Source: Lepas anatifera (lineage: Eukaryota > Arthropoda > Thecostraca > Lepadidae). From it: a DNA stretch of 64,000 bases. The position numbers were made by a program, and so were the translations under genes. The stretch is taken from NCBI GenBank assembly GCA_034440635.1, contig JAOTON010001526.1, positions 2,365,001-2,429,000 of the forward strand, given 5' to 3'. This document shows, piece by piece, positions 1-9,388 of the stretch. Numbering within the stretch: the first letter of the stretch is position 1; every line of letters starts with the position of its first letter. Below the pieces are notes generated by a model that had not been told where the DNA came from, searched no databases, and saw nothing but the letters and a program-made list of their open reading frames with translations.

Positions 1-461
1 ACAATAGTAAAGGATAACATGAGAGTAAAATGGTAAAACCATGGTAAAGGACAAAATATGAGTAAAATTGACGCAAATCAAGGCAAGCTGCAGAGACGTC
101 ATCTACAAAACTAAGCAGGCCCATAAAACAGCAGGCGGGTGTAAAAGAGTACAACAAGTCTAGGCCCTCGCATTCTCGGGCTAGTCAAGATAAGATACAA
201 GAATAAAGGGAATACAAAGGACATGGTATCAAGGCCAACGCTCTTCGGGTAGTTATTTCGTTTGTGATCTCGAGAGACAGATGCTTCTTAAGGGCTGAGT
301 CCAGAGTGGGAGACCACTCCCGGTACCGGGTCCCCACTATCTCAGTCCCGGCATTCAACCAGTAAATCTCTCGCACTGAGTCTTTCACCACAACGCGGGC
401 ATCCTGGATATGACTAGCTAAAAGACAGGCGTACGTGGAGTGGACGTGTCCCAGTCACGAT
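1..461. other. Left edge, no assigned feature
   Basis: No helicase exon could be recognised here. A 68-codon minus-strand frame (185-391) looks protein-like (REIYWLNAGTEIVGTRYREW), but I cannot assign it to a family; it may be a transposon fragment. Confidence 0.3.
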
Positions 462-544
462 CTACAGAGTGACATCATCCCTCCTGCAGCCCGCGTTGCT
501 GCACGGCCACGATCCTAACCGGGGCTTTAGCTCCTCTGAGTTTC
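462..544 (-). pseudogene. Candidate WRN-like exon 5, frame-broken at motif III
   Basis: Minus-strand segment after a GTGCAG acceptor. The single base before AAA completes the Arg codon split by exon 4, and the reading then gives KLRGAKAPVRIVAV, close to the RecQ stretch that leads into the TATA of motif III. The TATA-like bases that follow are out of frame by what look like two missing single bases, and a stop appears soon after. It could be true decay of the gene, an assembly error, or a chance match. Confidence 0.4.
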
Positions 545-941
545 CTGCACTCGGGGCCACCGTACCGTGGCCGCCAGTGACAACTCTCCGTGGGATGTTT
601 CCTCAGATGTGGGAATAAATCAAAATAATTTTTTTGTCACGAGGAGGCGCTCCCCTGGCCACTTCCTTAGCTAATGGAATTGTCCAATCTCTCGTTCCCG
701 GTGATTCCAGAATGACTCAGCGCCCACGCAAACGTAATACATTTTCCTCACCACTCAGTCTGGTTTTTTCTCTCCTATCAGTGGTACAAGATATCAACCT
801 AGATACACTCTCAATACACAACTGGAGTGATTGCTGTAATGAGAGTGAGTCGCTAACTATACAAAATCAGAACCCTGCGTCGCACGAGTGTGAGCTGGGA
901 CAGCGCTGCGGCCGAGCTGCCCGTGCTGCGGGTAGACTCAC

Positions 942-1053
942 CGGTAACAGCTGCGGAAGTCGTGCCCCCACTGGCTGACGCAGTGGGCCTCGTCTATGGC
1001 CAGCAGGGTGATACCCACCTTCCCGGCCAGCAGCTTCAGGAAGTCTAGGTTAC
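942..1053 (-). CDS. WRN-like: WRN-like RecQ helicase, exon 4 (DEAH box)
   Basis: This 112-nt exon enters in phase 1 (it completes a Gly codon split with exon 3) and leaves in phase 2 at a GTGAGT donor. It encodes [20 protein letters not shown] followed by [13 protein letters not shown]. This is RecQ motif II (Walker B, DEAH) with the RecQ-signature aromatic-rich loop CxSxWGHDFR that couples ATP hydrolysis to unwinding. All catalytic residues visible here are intact. The exon is too short to stand out as a stop-to-stop ORF and was found by reading the complement. Later exons (motifs IV-VI, RQC, HRDC) are not in the window except for the doubtful one at 462-544. Confidence 0.85.
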
Positions 1054-2146
1054 CTGGCGGCAGCAGTCCGCTTCACACTCCATCGCTAGACATTTCCGAA
1101 AGGGTTGATTCTGCTAGATAATGACGGTGCGGTGGGCATGGTCTACAAAAATTTCTGATAACGCCACAAATCCTGCGCCGACTTCTATAGTGATCAATTT
1201 TGCTGCTTGTTAGCACTGGTCATTTCCCTACCAAATTAATTCCTTTCGTGCTTTGAAAACACAGTCTGAGAAAAGCGGACTAGAAGATAAACATAGCCAT
1301 TAACGGGACGGTGATATCTTTAAAAGGGGTTTTGAACTGAAGTAACCAGGATATACCGTAACACTTGAAAAGACGTTTAATGCCATGCCTCCTCGAATCA
1401 TGGGTGCAAAATAGAACCCATCAACTAATTATATATTTGAGGTCTTGGCTCACACTTTGCACACATAATTTATTTTCACCTATTGCATGATGGGGATTTT
1501 GATGAATATAATCACAGTGTTTTTGCTCTATTTTGCATTCAGGATTCGAGGATGCATGCAAAATCTATCACACCGTAAAAATTTATGTTCATAATTTCAG
1601 CTACCCTAGAACTCGCCATTTGCGGTCAAGAGGATTCATTAACAGTGTAGTCTGGCCCCACCGGCCCCGGGGCATATCGCCGAACCGCCGCTGGCGGCCG
1701 TCAGGCTCGTAGGGGATGGGAAGGTAAGGCGTGAGAGTAGTGCGTTCGAAAAAAGTACACTCAGGAAGTGCCGTTATTCCAGTTACGAGAGAAACGGATA
1801 TGAAACAGGGATTCTCCGGTATACTCTACGGGACAGATGCCTCAGTTCAGGTCCAAAGGAAGTACCACATTCTCTTTAACAGAATAGTGTGCACTTTAAA
1901 ATGCATTACAATGGTATTTGCACACTTAAACGTATGATGGAATACCTCACTTTTCACGCCCAACAAAACTTTAGCCCCACATCAACATCGCCACCGCGTC
2001 AAACTGAATACTTTTTCTACAATAAAAAACACCACAAGAAGCATTCCTCGTATAGCCAACAGCAGCTTTCCAGTGTAGCCATCACGACATCCAGCACTCT
2101 ACAAACAATATACCTACACGGCGGACGTGTCCAACCGGCGCCTTAC
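1054..2146 (-). other. WRN-like intron 3
   Basis: Intron of about 1.1 kb from a GTAAGG donor to a CCGCCAG acceptor. Apart from AT-rich sequence, I see no mobile element or coding segment in it. Confidence 0.5.
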
Positions 2147-2264
2147 CGACGGTCCACTCTGGACTGATGTAGAGCAGTCTGTACTTGCCCTGCAGCAGCT
2201 GCTGCTGGGTGGCGGCCGACTGGGTCTGAGCGCTGCCCAGCAGGCACGCCGGGATACCCGACAG
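2147..2264 (-). CDS. WRN-like: WRN-like RecQ helicase, exon 3
   Basis: This 118-nt exon runs from a GTGGCCGCAG acceptor to a GTAAGG donor and ends in phase 1. It encodes IPACLLGSAQ, then GKYRLLYISPEW. In WRN the same segment follows motif Ia: an IPA...LGSAQ stretch and then the motif Ib-like Y(V/I)(T/S)PE. It joins exon 2 in phase 0. A glutamine-rich insert (TQQQLLQ) lies between the two conserved blocks and is slightly longer than I expect for vertebrate WRN. Minus-strand open frames run on past both splice sites, which is why uninterrupted ORF reading overstates the exon. Confidence 0.82.
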
Positions 2265-4458
2265 CTGCGGCCACACAGCGGTCACAGCGGCGCGAACACG
2301 GATGGGGAAGAACAGGGGCTGAAATTCGTTTCGCTCTCGAATGTTGAGGGGAAAATTCAAATTCTAAAATTGAGTGAGAAATTCCCTCTTCAACATGTTG
2401 GAACGTATACAATTCCTATCCCTCTGTCCCTCCAGTGCTATTTGATTCCTCAGTCCAAATAGCCTTATAACTAAACTTTTGATAATAATAATTGGACCAG
2501 GGCGACCCCGTTCAGTTGTTTGGCAGCATTACGTCATCATGGCTGGAGAGGCACTACAGTTACTATGCAGGGCATTGGAGAAATTGCACTTTTTCGAAGC
2601 TCTAAATAACCTGTTTTAGAACTGTATCGACAACACTTATATGGTTGAACAGAAAGCTAAAAGATTTTTATTTGTGAAACCATCAGAACTTTGCAAAAAC
2701 TCCAGTGAAGAATTTATTTTTACAAATTTTCCAGAGCGTGTCAAAATAAGGACAGGTTCAGCACTAACAGCTGTTTGCGTAAGACTAAATTCGATTTTGA
2801 TTGGCTGTTGATTTCTGACCTTTGATTGGCTGTTGGTGGTACCTGCAGCAGAAGACAATAAAAACCGGTGATCTCTTGAGCGAAGGTAAATTTTTTTTTC
2901 AGCTATTATGTAGGCCTGAGTTGATCAAATAAATGCATGCCCTTTCAACAAATTCTTTGAAGTGTTATAATTTTTTCATTAGATTTACGTAAAATACGCT
3001 GCTCGCCGTTGAGATCAAGGTTACTGTCAAATGGGTGACACAAGTTGATCTCGATTTATACTAGATTGGTGCCAAATACGCACAAACTTGGTATGTTTCA
3101 GCTGATCCTTCCAAAACTTAGTAGAATCTCCTATAACTTAGTAGGAAAGGGCGGTGACGTCATCATGGGAGGACTATATTTAGTAGGAAACTTGGTTGTA
3201 CCCGTAGTTAAAGTACCCTGGACCAGGGTTGGTAAATTTAAGCCACGTTCTGGTTTAAACCGGTTTAAACCATGGATTAAACCGGCTGGCATAATTAATT
3301 TATGCCACCTGGTTTAAACATTGTCATGACATAATAAAGCCACTCACGTTAAGTTCTCGCGAGAACTGTTTTTCATATTTTCAAAAATAATACGAAACTT
3401 AAAGTATAATACCATATTCATGTTCAAGTGCTTACTGATCTTAAACATATATAATTGGAGTGTCACAAACGCTAACAAAAACCGTAGCACAGCTAACCTA
3501 TCATTAACATTTTAAAAATACCTTTGCATTCCAATAACCATGCACCAAATGATATTGGCCAACATCCACTAAAGACCACCAAAAAGACGATAGAGTAAAT
3601 GGCCTAAGTTTGAACAGGGCCAAAATTCTAACCACCAACTTTCAAATGCAAGCTGTCTTTCTGGCACAGGGCCCGGCGCGGCCGTCATTAGCCGACATGA
3701 TGCAGTCGAGCAATGTGATAAGTTGCTGCCCAATGAATGTTTTTTTGTATAGTAATTTGTCACGCTTTGTGTGAGACCAATACAATTTTGCCTTGTTTTG
3801 GAATTGCTTTAATGACTATGTAAAGTCCATATATCTAACCAACCATGATAGCGAAAGAATATGTGACCTATCTCCACATCCAGGTAAAACGCTGTGATTA
3901 CGTGAACTGTTGAAACAGTATCACATTCACCTGTTCGTAACAGTATGCTCCAGCTTGCCAGTATTAATCAACATTGACTCTGTGCTCAGCCAACTTGATG
4001 GATGACATGCTCAACTCAAATTCTTCAAACAATATGCAAATTGATAGTATTGTGAGTTCTCACCTATCTATCTTTGATATGAAAGGGTGTTCTTGGATTA
4101 AATGCGTCTTTCATTGATTCTGAATTTAGCCGGCTTTTATTAATTTAGCGGTTTAAACCGGCTTAAATTAATAAAGCCACTGGCTGGCATAAATTCAATT
4201 TAAGCGTTTTTCAACCCGAATTGGACAGATATAATTCCTACCCTTCTGCCCCTTCAGTAATATTTGATTTATCTTCCAAATAACTTTATAACTAAACTTT
4301 GTAATGCACAAGCTATCAGAATGCCGGCGAATACGTGCAGAAAAGAGCAGTGGTTAAAAATTAGTTCCATGATAGACTAGTGCAGAAAGGAAATATTAAA
4401 TTCTATTAAATCCCAGACAACAGTCTCCGTGAGCGTGGCGCAGGCCACCATGACCCAC
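2265..4458 (-). other. WRN-like intron 2
   Basis: Intron of about 2.2 kb between a GTGGGT donor and a CCGCAG acceptor. It holds a fold-back-like repeat (3224-4220) rich in GGTTTAAACC. A segment of about 80 bp at 2398-2480 is repeated in direct orientation at 4213-4295 (both contain CTTTATAACTAAACTTT-like wording), so part of the intron was duplicated. No coding sequence is seen apart from shadows. Confidence 0.55.
3224..4220. repeat. Fold-back-like element, GGTTTAAACC-rich
   Basis: The left end starts CAGGGTTGGTAAATTTAAGCC-like and the right end, reversed, reads CGGGTTGAAAAACGCTTAAA. Both ends carry palindromic GGTTTAAACCGG blocks (3250-3316 and 4150-4200). The flanks share TGGAC, which may be part of an 8-bp duplication. 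A hAT-type non-autonomous element is possible but not proven. Confidence 0.35.
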
Positions 4459-4602
4459 CTGAAGCGCGAGCACCTGGTCTTCCATCAAGGAGATGAGCGG
4501 CGAGACCACCACCCCGAGGCCGAGTCGGTGCACGGCTGGGAACTGGTAACAGAGCGACTTCCCCGACCCAGTGGCCATCACGGCCAGCTGGTCACAGCGA
4601 CC
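4459..4602 (-). CDS. WRN-like: WRN-like RecQ helicase, exon 2 (motifs I and Ia)
   Basis: Exactly 48 codons between a CAG acceptor and a GTGGGT donor, phase 0 at both ends. It carries the Walker A motif [14 protein letters not shown] (ATP binding) and the motif Ia segment [14 protein letters not shown]. The wording SLMEDQ and the residues before the P-loop (QLAVMATG) match WRN better than BLM or RECQ1, which have other residues there. It joins exon 1 in frame so that the VLE of exon 1 runs into the P-loop segment with the spacing expected for the family. The opposite-strand open frames at 4429-4768 are shadows. RecQ membership is very secure; the WRN subfamily call rests on my memory of the family. 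Confidence 0.85.
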
Positions 4603-6113
4603 CTGCCGCGCGGCGCAGTGGTTCATGGTACACGCCGGATGCTGGCTTTCAGCCGCTCCCGAGGCAAACCCGTCACAACGTGCAGTTACCCAAAATAGGG
4701 CTGCGGAAGCGGAGGAAGCGCACCGATTCACTAGAAGCAGGAGTAGAAGCGGAACCGAAAGCAGTTGAAAATTACCGTTTCAAGAACTCCTGGTTTACCA
4801 ATCAAACACGTCATGTGTCATACTTTTATGGCCAAATGATTCAGATCATACAAACAAGATAGAGACAATTCGGACAATCGGGTCACGTAAAATGTATTGG
4901 CAAAAACTGCACGGTCCTATAAAGGAAGCTTAAGTTTAGCCATGTGGATATCATTGTTTACGAACGTTTTTGTCGATGACCAGTAACAATGGGGAGCAGT
5001 TTGAAAAGTGTTGGAAGCCATTTTTGTTAATATTTACTGCAAATCCCCTTCCTTTTTATCACAGAACGTTCATATTTCAACACAATTGGGATTGAAGTAG
5101 ACTATTACAAAACATAAGTACTGTCGGTTCCGATCCCTATGGCGAAGTTTCTTGCGCTACAGATGGTCTTGTTGCCCGCAAGACCTCAAATAGTAGTTTT
5201 GATACCGCAACGGGCGCTGCTCTCCGCACTGAGTCTAAATTAGAAGTGTTTTATTTCAACTAGTGGTGTGGTCTCCCGATCTACAAGTCCGATCTATAGA
5301 GAACGGGGTCCCTATCTAAAATGGACCTCGGACAACTCTACTGGTACCTTAGCTGGCGCTTGTGTCCACGCTGTTCGAACAGTTCGGGTCCTCGTACCAC
5401 ATGGATGATTCTCATTGCTTTACCTCCAGAAACATCATCTCAAGGTCAAAGTCACGGTTCCAAATACGAGGCACGATCCCACGGCTCTTGCCACGCTTTT
5501 TGCGAGTACAATCAGCTGTCACGTTTGGTTCATGTCCATTGCAGCAAGACCGCGTGCCAATCGAGCATGAGACAAATAAAATAAACAAAGGACGAAGATG
5601 AGCCCAAACTATGTCGAATTAAAGCCCACTCTATAAATGACATTGCAGCCTTTTATCAAATGCTCCTGCTCTAACGGTAATGCGGCACATTTGTAATGTG
5701 ATCCGAACTGAGGTTGTCAAGTGATAACCTATACCGAAAAGAAAGAGATCCCGGCCCAGCACTTGATACCCTGTAACGCTGCCCATTTGTGGAGAGATAT
5801 GATGTGGTAAGAGCAGATTCCGTCCCCACCAGGCACCCATTGCCAACGAACAATGCACTCGGCTACTACGCCCGAAGGGGTATTGAGGCCTGAAAGGGGC
5901 GTTAAAAAAGAAACATGCTCATAAAGCGCTGTTGCTCAGTAAACAGTTCAAAACTCACAAAGGTGTCAGATTCGCTTCACACGTGGAAGCTATCATAATA
6001 TTGTTGGCTGATCGTTCACAGACCTGCCCACTAGATGGTTATTTCTGCCGAAGGACGTTTTAACTGTAAGATCATATAGCGCCAATTGAACTACTGACTG
6101 AACACATAGTTAA

Positions 6114-6878
6114 AGGGAGATACGCGAAAAATTATTATTGTGGTTTCTTGCTATTTGAAAAATCCTGATTACGAAACTGTCAATTATTTTTGTATCTTCG
6201 GCAAAATTTTGGGAGGCCACTCACTTATTATCGAAATAGGTTAACAGTGCCGATACGATTCTGAAACCTTTACCCATCACTTACTTTTCAAAAACTATTT
6301 AAAGTTGAAAAGTAATGTTTTTTTGTAACAAAAATGTCTGTTCTCCTGTATTTGTATTTGAATTGATTTTGCAAAGCCTCTAAAAATACAAAATGAATTA
6401 GTTTGCCCTAGAAACGAAAAAAACATAATTACTCAAGTCTTCAGCCGTTTCGTACCTCGGATCTTGAGTCGTTTTCTATTTCAGCCCCAGGATGACAAAA
6501 CTTTTGCGCCGGAAAGGTCACGTGAACCCCTATGAGGTGGCTGTACGTTCTGATTGATTTCTTAAAAGTCCTATATTTTTTGTTTTAATATTATTTTTGG
6601 CTGTAGTTTTTTTAAATAACTCTTTATTTAATATATTTAAACTTTCAAGTCACTGCTTAGGAAAAATGGGACCGGTTTTTTTAGAGAATTTGATAGCCTT
6701 AGCCGGGGGTACGTCATATACATCGATAAGAGGTGTACCGGTAAAGTCGTTTAGAAATGTTGACTTTGGGAGTAATTTTAAGGCATTTGCAGGCCGAATT
6801 CGTAAAAATGAGAACAGGACTTCTGAAACAACTTGTTGTGACCTTTTGATCTAGCCAATTTTTTTCGCGTATCTCCCT
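6114..6878. mobile_element. TTAA-type MITE family 1 (T2/Kolobok-like), copy a
   Basis: 765-bp element with terminal inverted repeats beginning AGGGAGATACGCGAAAAA, flanked by TTAA on both sides (6110-6113 and 6879-6882). The TTAAAGGRR-type terminus is the hallmark of T2 MITEs, which are linked to Kolobok transposases. It has no transposase ORF. The right TTAA is shared with the next element. It lies in intron 1 of the helicase gene and is the empty-site reference for the Ty3 insertion at 33743. Confidence 0.8.
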
Positions 6879-6882
6879 TTAA

Positions 6883-7332
6883 AGGGAATGTGGCACCTTG
6901 GTCGAATCCTGGAATTTAGTGTTATTAGGCGTACTTTTAGTCAAAAATAATGAAACCACTCATGATTTTTCTGAAAAATGTACAATAACCTCAATATTTG
7001 GTTTTTAAAAATACTCCTCTAGAAAAATTAATAAATATCAGCCTGCGGATGATGTCACGATCTGGCAACCACTACCATACTTGAAACGCTTCAAGGGCTT
7101 CGATTGGCTGATGCTCATCGTGACGTCAGCATATGTCGTCACACCAGTAGCTCACAACAATGGCCGCCGGCGACGGGGGACTGAGGGGGGCTGGTGTCAG
7201 GTAGGTTTTAGCTTTTTTCTACGGAAATATCGAGTTCCAAAACAAATGAAGTATGGAGTACCGGGTTTTCCGACCTGTTTTACAACTTGGCTATCTCAGT
7301 TAAAATCAGGTTGTGAAGGTGCCGCATTCCCT
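6883..7332 (+). mobile_element. TTAA-type MITE family 2 (T2/Kolobok-like), copy a
   Basis: 450-bp element with termini AGGGAATGTGGCACCTT and its inverse, flanked by TTAA at 6879-6882 and 7333-7336. It contains a TGACGTCA palindrome near 7120. Its body matches the copies at 32346-32799, 32804-33117 and 58637-59080. Its sequence creates the long but spurious plus-strand frame at 7081-7575. Confidence 0.8.
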
Positions 7333-7490
7333 TTAAAGGGTCATCTGGATGTTGCCGAGCTCTGGACGAGTCACATGACCAGCCTGAATTGGCCGAGAAG
7401 GGCTCTGTGTCCGGTCAGGCAGGAAGGGCTCGTGCCCAGCAGTTGTGTTCCAAACGTCCAATGCACGGCATCAGTCTCGATAACACTTAC

Positions 7491-7610
7491 CTCCAGAACC
7501 ACACTGATAATGTCCCACTGCTTCGCCCTGAAGCTTCCATGGCCGAAGTATTTCTGCAGACTCTCCAGGTGTTGAGCAGTAGGAGCGACGCCGCTTGTTG
7601 TGATGTCCAT
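7491..7610 (-). CDS. WRN-like: WRN-like RecQ helicase, exon 1 (start codon)
   Basis: First of four exons of a RecQ-family 3'-5' DNA helicase, a genome-maintenance enzyme that unwinds forked and quadruplex DNA in the nucleus. The 40 codons include the stretch LQKYFGHGSFRAKQWDII, which resembles the aromatic-rich Q-motif region just upstream of the WRN helicase core. The ATG at 7608-7610 sits in a strong context (ACCATGG). An in-frame TGA lies 18 bases upstream with only five codons between, so I take it as the real start; an acceptor in that gap is still possible. The exon ends at a GTAAGT donor in phase 0. Animal WRN usually carries a 3'-5' exonuclease domain ahead of the helicase; none precedes this start, so this model is helicase-only, unless upstream exons lie beyond the LINE relic at 8090. 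Confidence 0.72.
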
Positions 7611-8089
7611 GGTTCGATGACTGACTCAATAACTCAATCCTGACACTGCTTCTTAAGCACAGCTATTCAGACAGTTTTACATCTCTGAAAGCACAAAGCG
7701 GAACAGGTTAATTACTGCAAACATATACACAGATGCTGTCTTCTCTGGCAGCCCATGACCTAGTATGGGGCCCTCCGAGCCCTGTTTGGAGCCCTGAGTT
7801 GATATGGGAGTACTGAGAGGATTTGGGGAGTTCTGTAGCCACGTACTCGGGAGTTCTGCGCGACCGCGACCGACCTAACCTGGGGGCATCCTCTGAGGAC
7901 TTCTCAGATAGGGTCTTCCCTTTTATCTGCTGAACTGTTCAGCGAGAGCGCTGCATCGTTAAAATCGGTCCCGCCCGCCGCGCGCAGGCAGGAAGCAACA
8001 AGATGCCGCTTCGTCTGTTTATCTATGACTGAAGGCGATTCCAACGTCATATTTGTACGCACCCCGGCTGACGGCATAGGCGAGGGTCA
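7611..8089. other. Region upstream of the helicase start
   Basis: Presumed 5' untranslated and promoter region of the minus-strand helicase gene, ending at the LINE relic. No TATA box or initiator is convincing. Short GAGCCCTG/GGGAGT repetitions occur at 7765-7860. Confidence 0.3.
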
Positions 8090-9388
8090 CGCGTGGGACA
8101 GGCAGCGGACGCGGTGGCGGAGCGCCGCAGAGCTAGGGCCGCCATGGACCGGAACCCCAGTAGAGCCGCCACGGAACTGTAGAAGGCAACCAAGAGGAGG
8201 GCGGCAAAGGTTAAGGATAATGCCCGCAAGGAAGCCTTCAGGACCTTCGTCACGGAGGAGCTCAACCGACCCGCGGCTATCGGCCGCGTTACGAAGATCA
8301 TGCAGCGGATGGAGGGAACGGTGCAAGACGTCTGCCCCGGTCAGGCGATTAACGGCGACCGCGATCGACAGGCCGTGGAGGACCGGGCCAAGGCCGAGGC
8401 TTTCGCCCGCACTTACTCCCTCGTGGGCGTGCACTCCCGCCACCCGAGGCGAGACCGGGCCACCAAGACCGCGTTGCAGTCCGAGCGGGCTCGCCCGTGC
8501 CCCTGTAACGAAGCCTGCTGCCGGCGCTTCTCCAGGGACGAGATGCTGGACCAGCTGAGGATCATGAAGACTAGGAAAGCGCTGGGACCGGATGGCGTCT
8601 TCACGGAGCACCTTCGGCACCTGGGACCAATCGCCCAGGATGCCCTCCTGCACCTAGTGAACCGCACCTGGTCCACCTTAGTGGTCCCCTCTGCCTGGAG
8701 GAAGGCAGTTATTATCCCTATCTTGAAGGCCGGGAAATACCCATAAGATGTGACCAGCTACAGACCCATCTCGCTCACCAGTCATATCGCCAAGCTGGCA
8801 GAGCGGATGGTCGGCGCTAGGCTGAGCCATCTTCTGGAGAGAGACCGGACGATCCCCGAGGAGCAGGTCGGTTTCAGGAGAGGCCGCTCCGCCGAGGAAA
8901 ACCTGGGACGCCTTGTTCAAGAAGTCCAGGACGGGTTCAACCTCCCGAGGCCCCGAGGCCGCCCGTCCGACGGCACCACAGCCGCCAGGTTCGTCCTTGT
9001 CGCCTACGACTTCTCCCGTGCATACAAGATAGACCATCGCATGCTACTGCTGAAGATGCTGCGTCACCTCCCCAAGTGCATGGCCTCCTGGATTTTTCAA
9101 TTCCTACGAGACCGCCGTGCATGCGCCGAGGTGAACGGGGTGCGAAGTTCCGGCCGCATCTTCCGCGCCGGATTGCCGCAGGGGAGTGTTCTTGCCCCAA
9201 CCCTGTACACCCTGTGGTCTGCGGACCTGGTAAAGACCCTGCGGCGCGTTCCGGGCACCTCGGTTTTCATGTATGCCGACGACACGGCGACATTGAGCTC
9301 CGGGTGTACCGTTACGCTCGCCAGAGAGCGCGCCCAGCAGGCTGCCGACACCATGGCAATTCAAAAGGAACTGATGAGAAAGGAGTAA
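8090..9388 (+). pseudogene. Non-LTR retrotransposon reverse transcriptase relic
   Basis: One reading frame encodes a LINE ORF2 fragment: a basic pre-RT region, then KALGPDGVFTEHL, AWRKAVIIPILKAGK, YRPISLTS, GFRRGRSAEENL, then LVAYDFSRAYKIDH, GLPQGSVLAPTLY and the catalytic YADD at 9272-9283. The frame is broken by TAG at 8180-8182 and TAA at 8744-8746, the latter inside the fingers/palm. It stops at 9386-9388, well before a complete C-terminus, so the thumb and any RNase H are missing. There is no endonuclease domain upstream. It is GC-rich and differs from the LINE at 19505. Frame-shadow ORFs on both strands cover it. It is a dead copy; the clade is uncertain (Jockey/CR1-type and others share these motifs). 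Confidence 0.88.

Larger units (their letters stand above)
4603..7490 (-). other. WRN-like intron 1
   Basis: Intron of about 2.9 kb bounded by a GTAAGT donor and a CAG acceptor read on the minus strand. Its right part is filled by two abutting TTAA-type MITEs (6114-6878 and 6883-7332). The stretch 4603-6109 shows no coding or repeat feature I recognise; the open frames there are short and unrelated. Confidence 0.6.

Noticed and set aside
634..978. 114-codon plus-strand open frame
   Set aside because: Overlaps antisense the helicase DEAH-box exon and shows no domain.
7081..7575. 164-codon plus-strand open frame
   Set aside because: Runs through the end of a MITE and antisense to helicase exon 1; a shadow.
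8087..8653. 188-codon minus-strand frame over the LINE relic
   Set aside because: Antisense shadow of the GC-rich reverse-transcriptase coding sequence.
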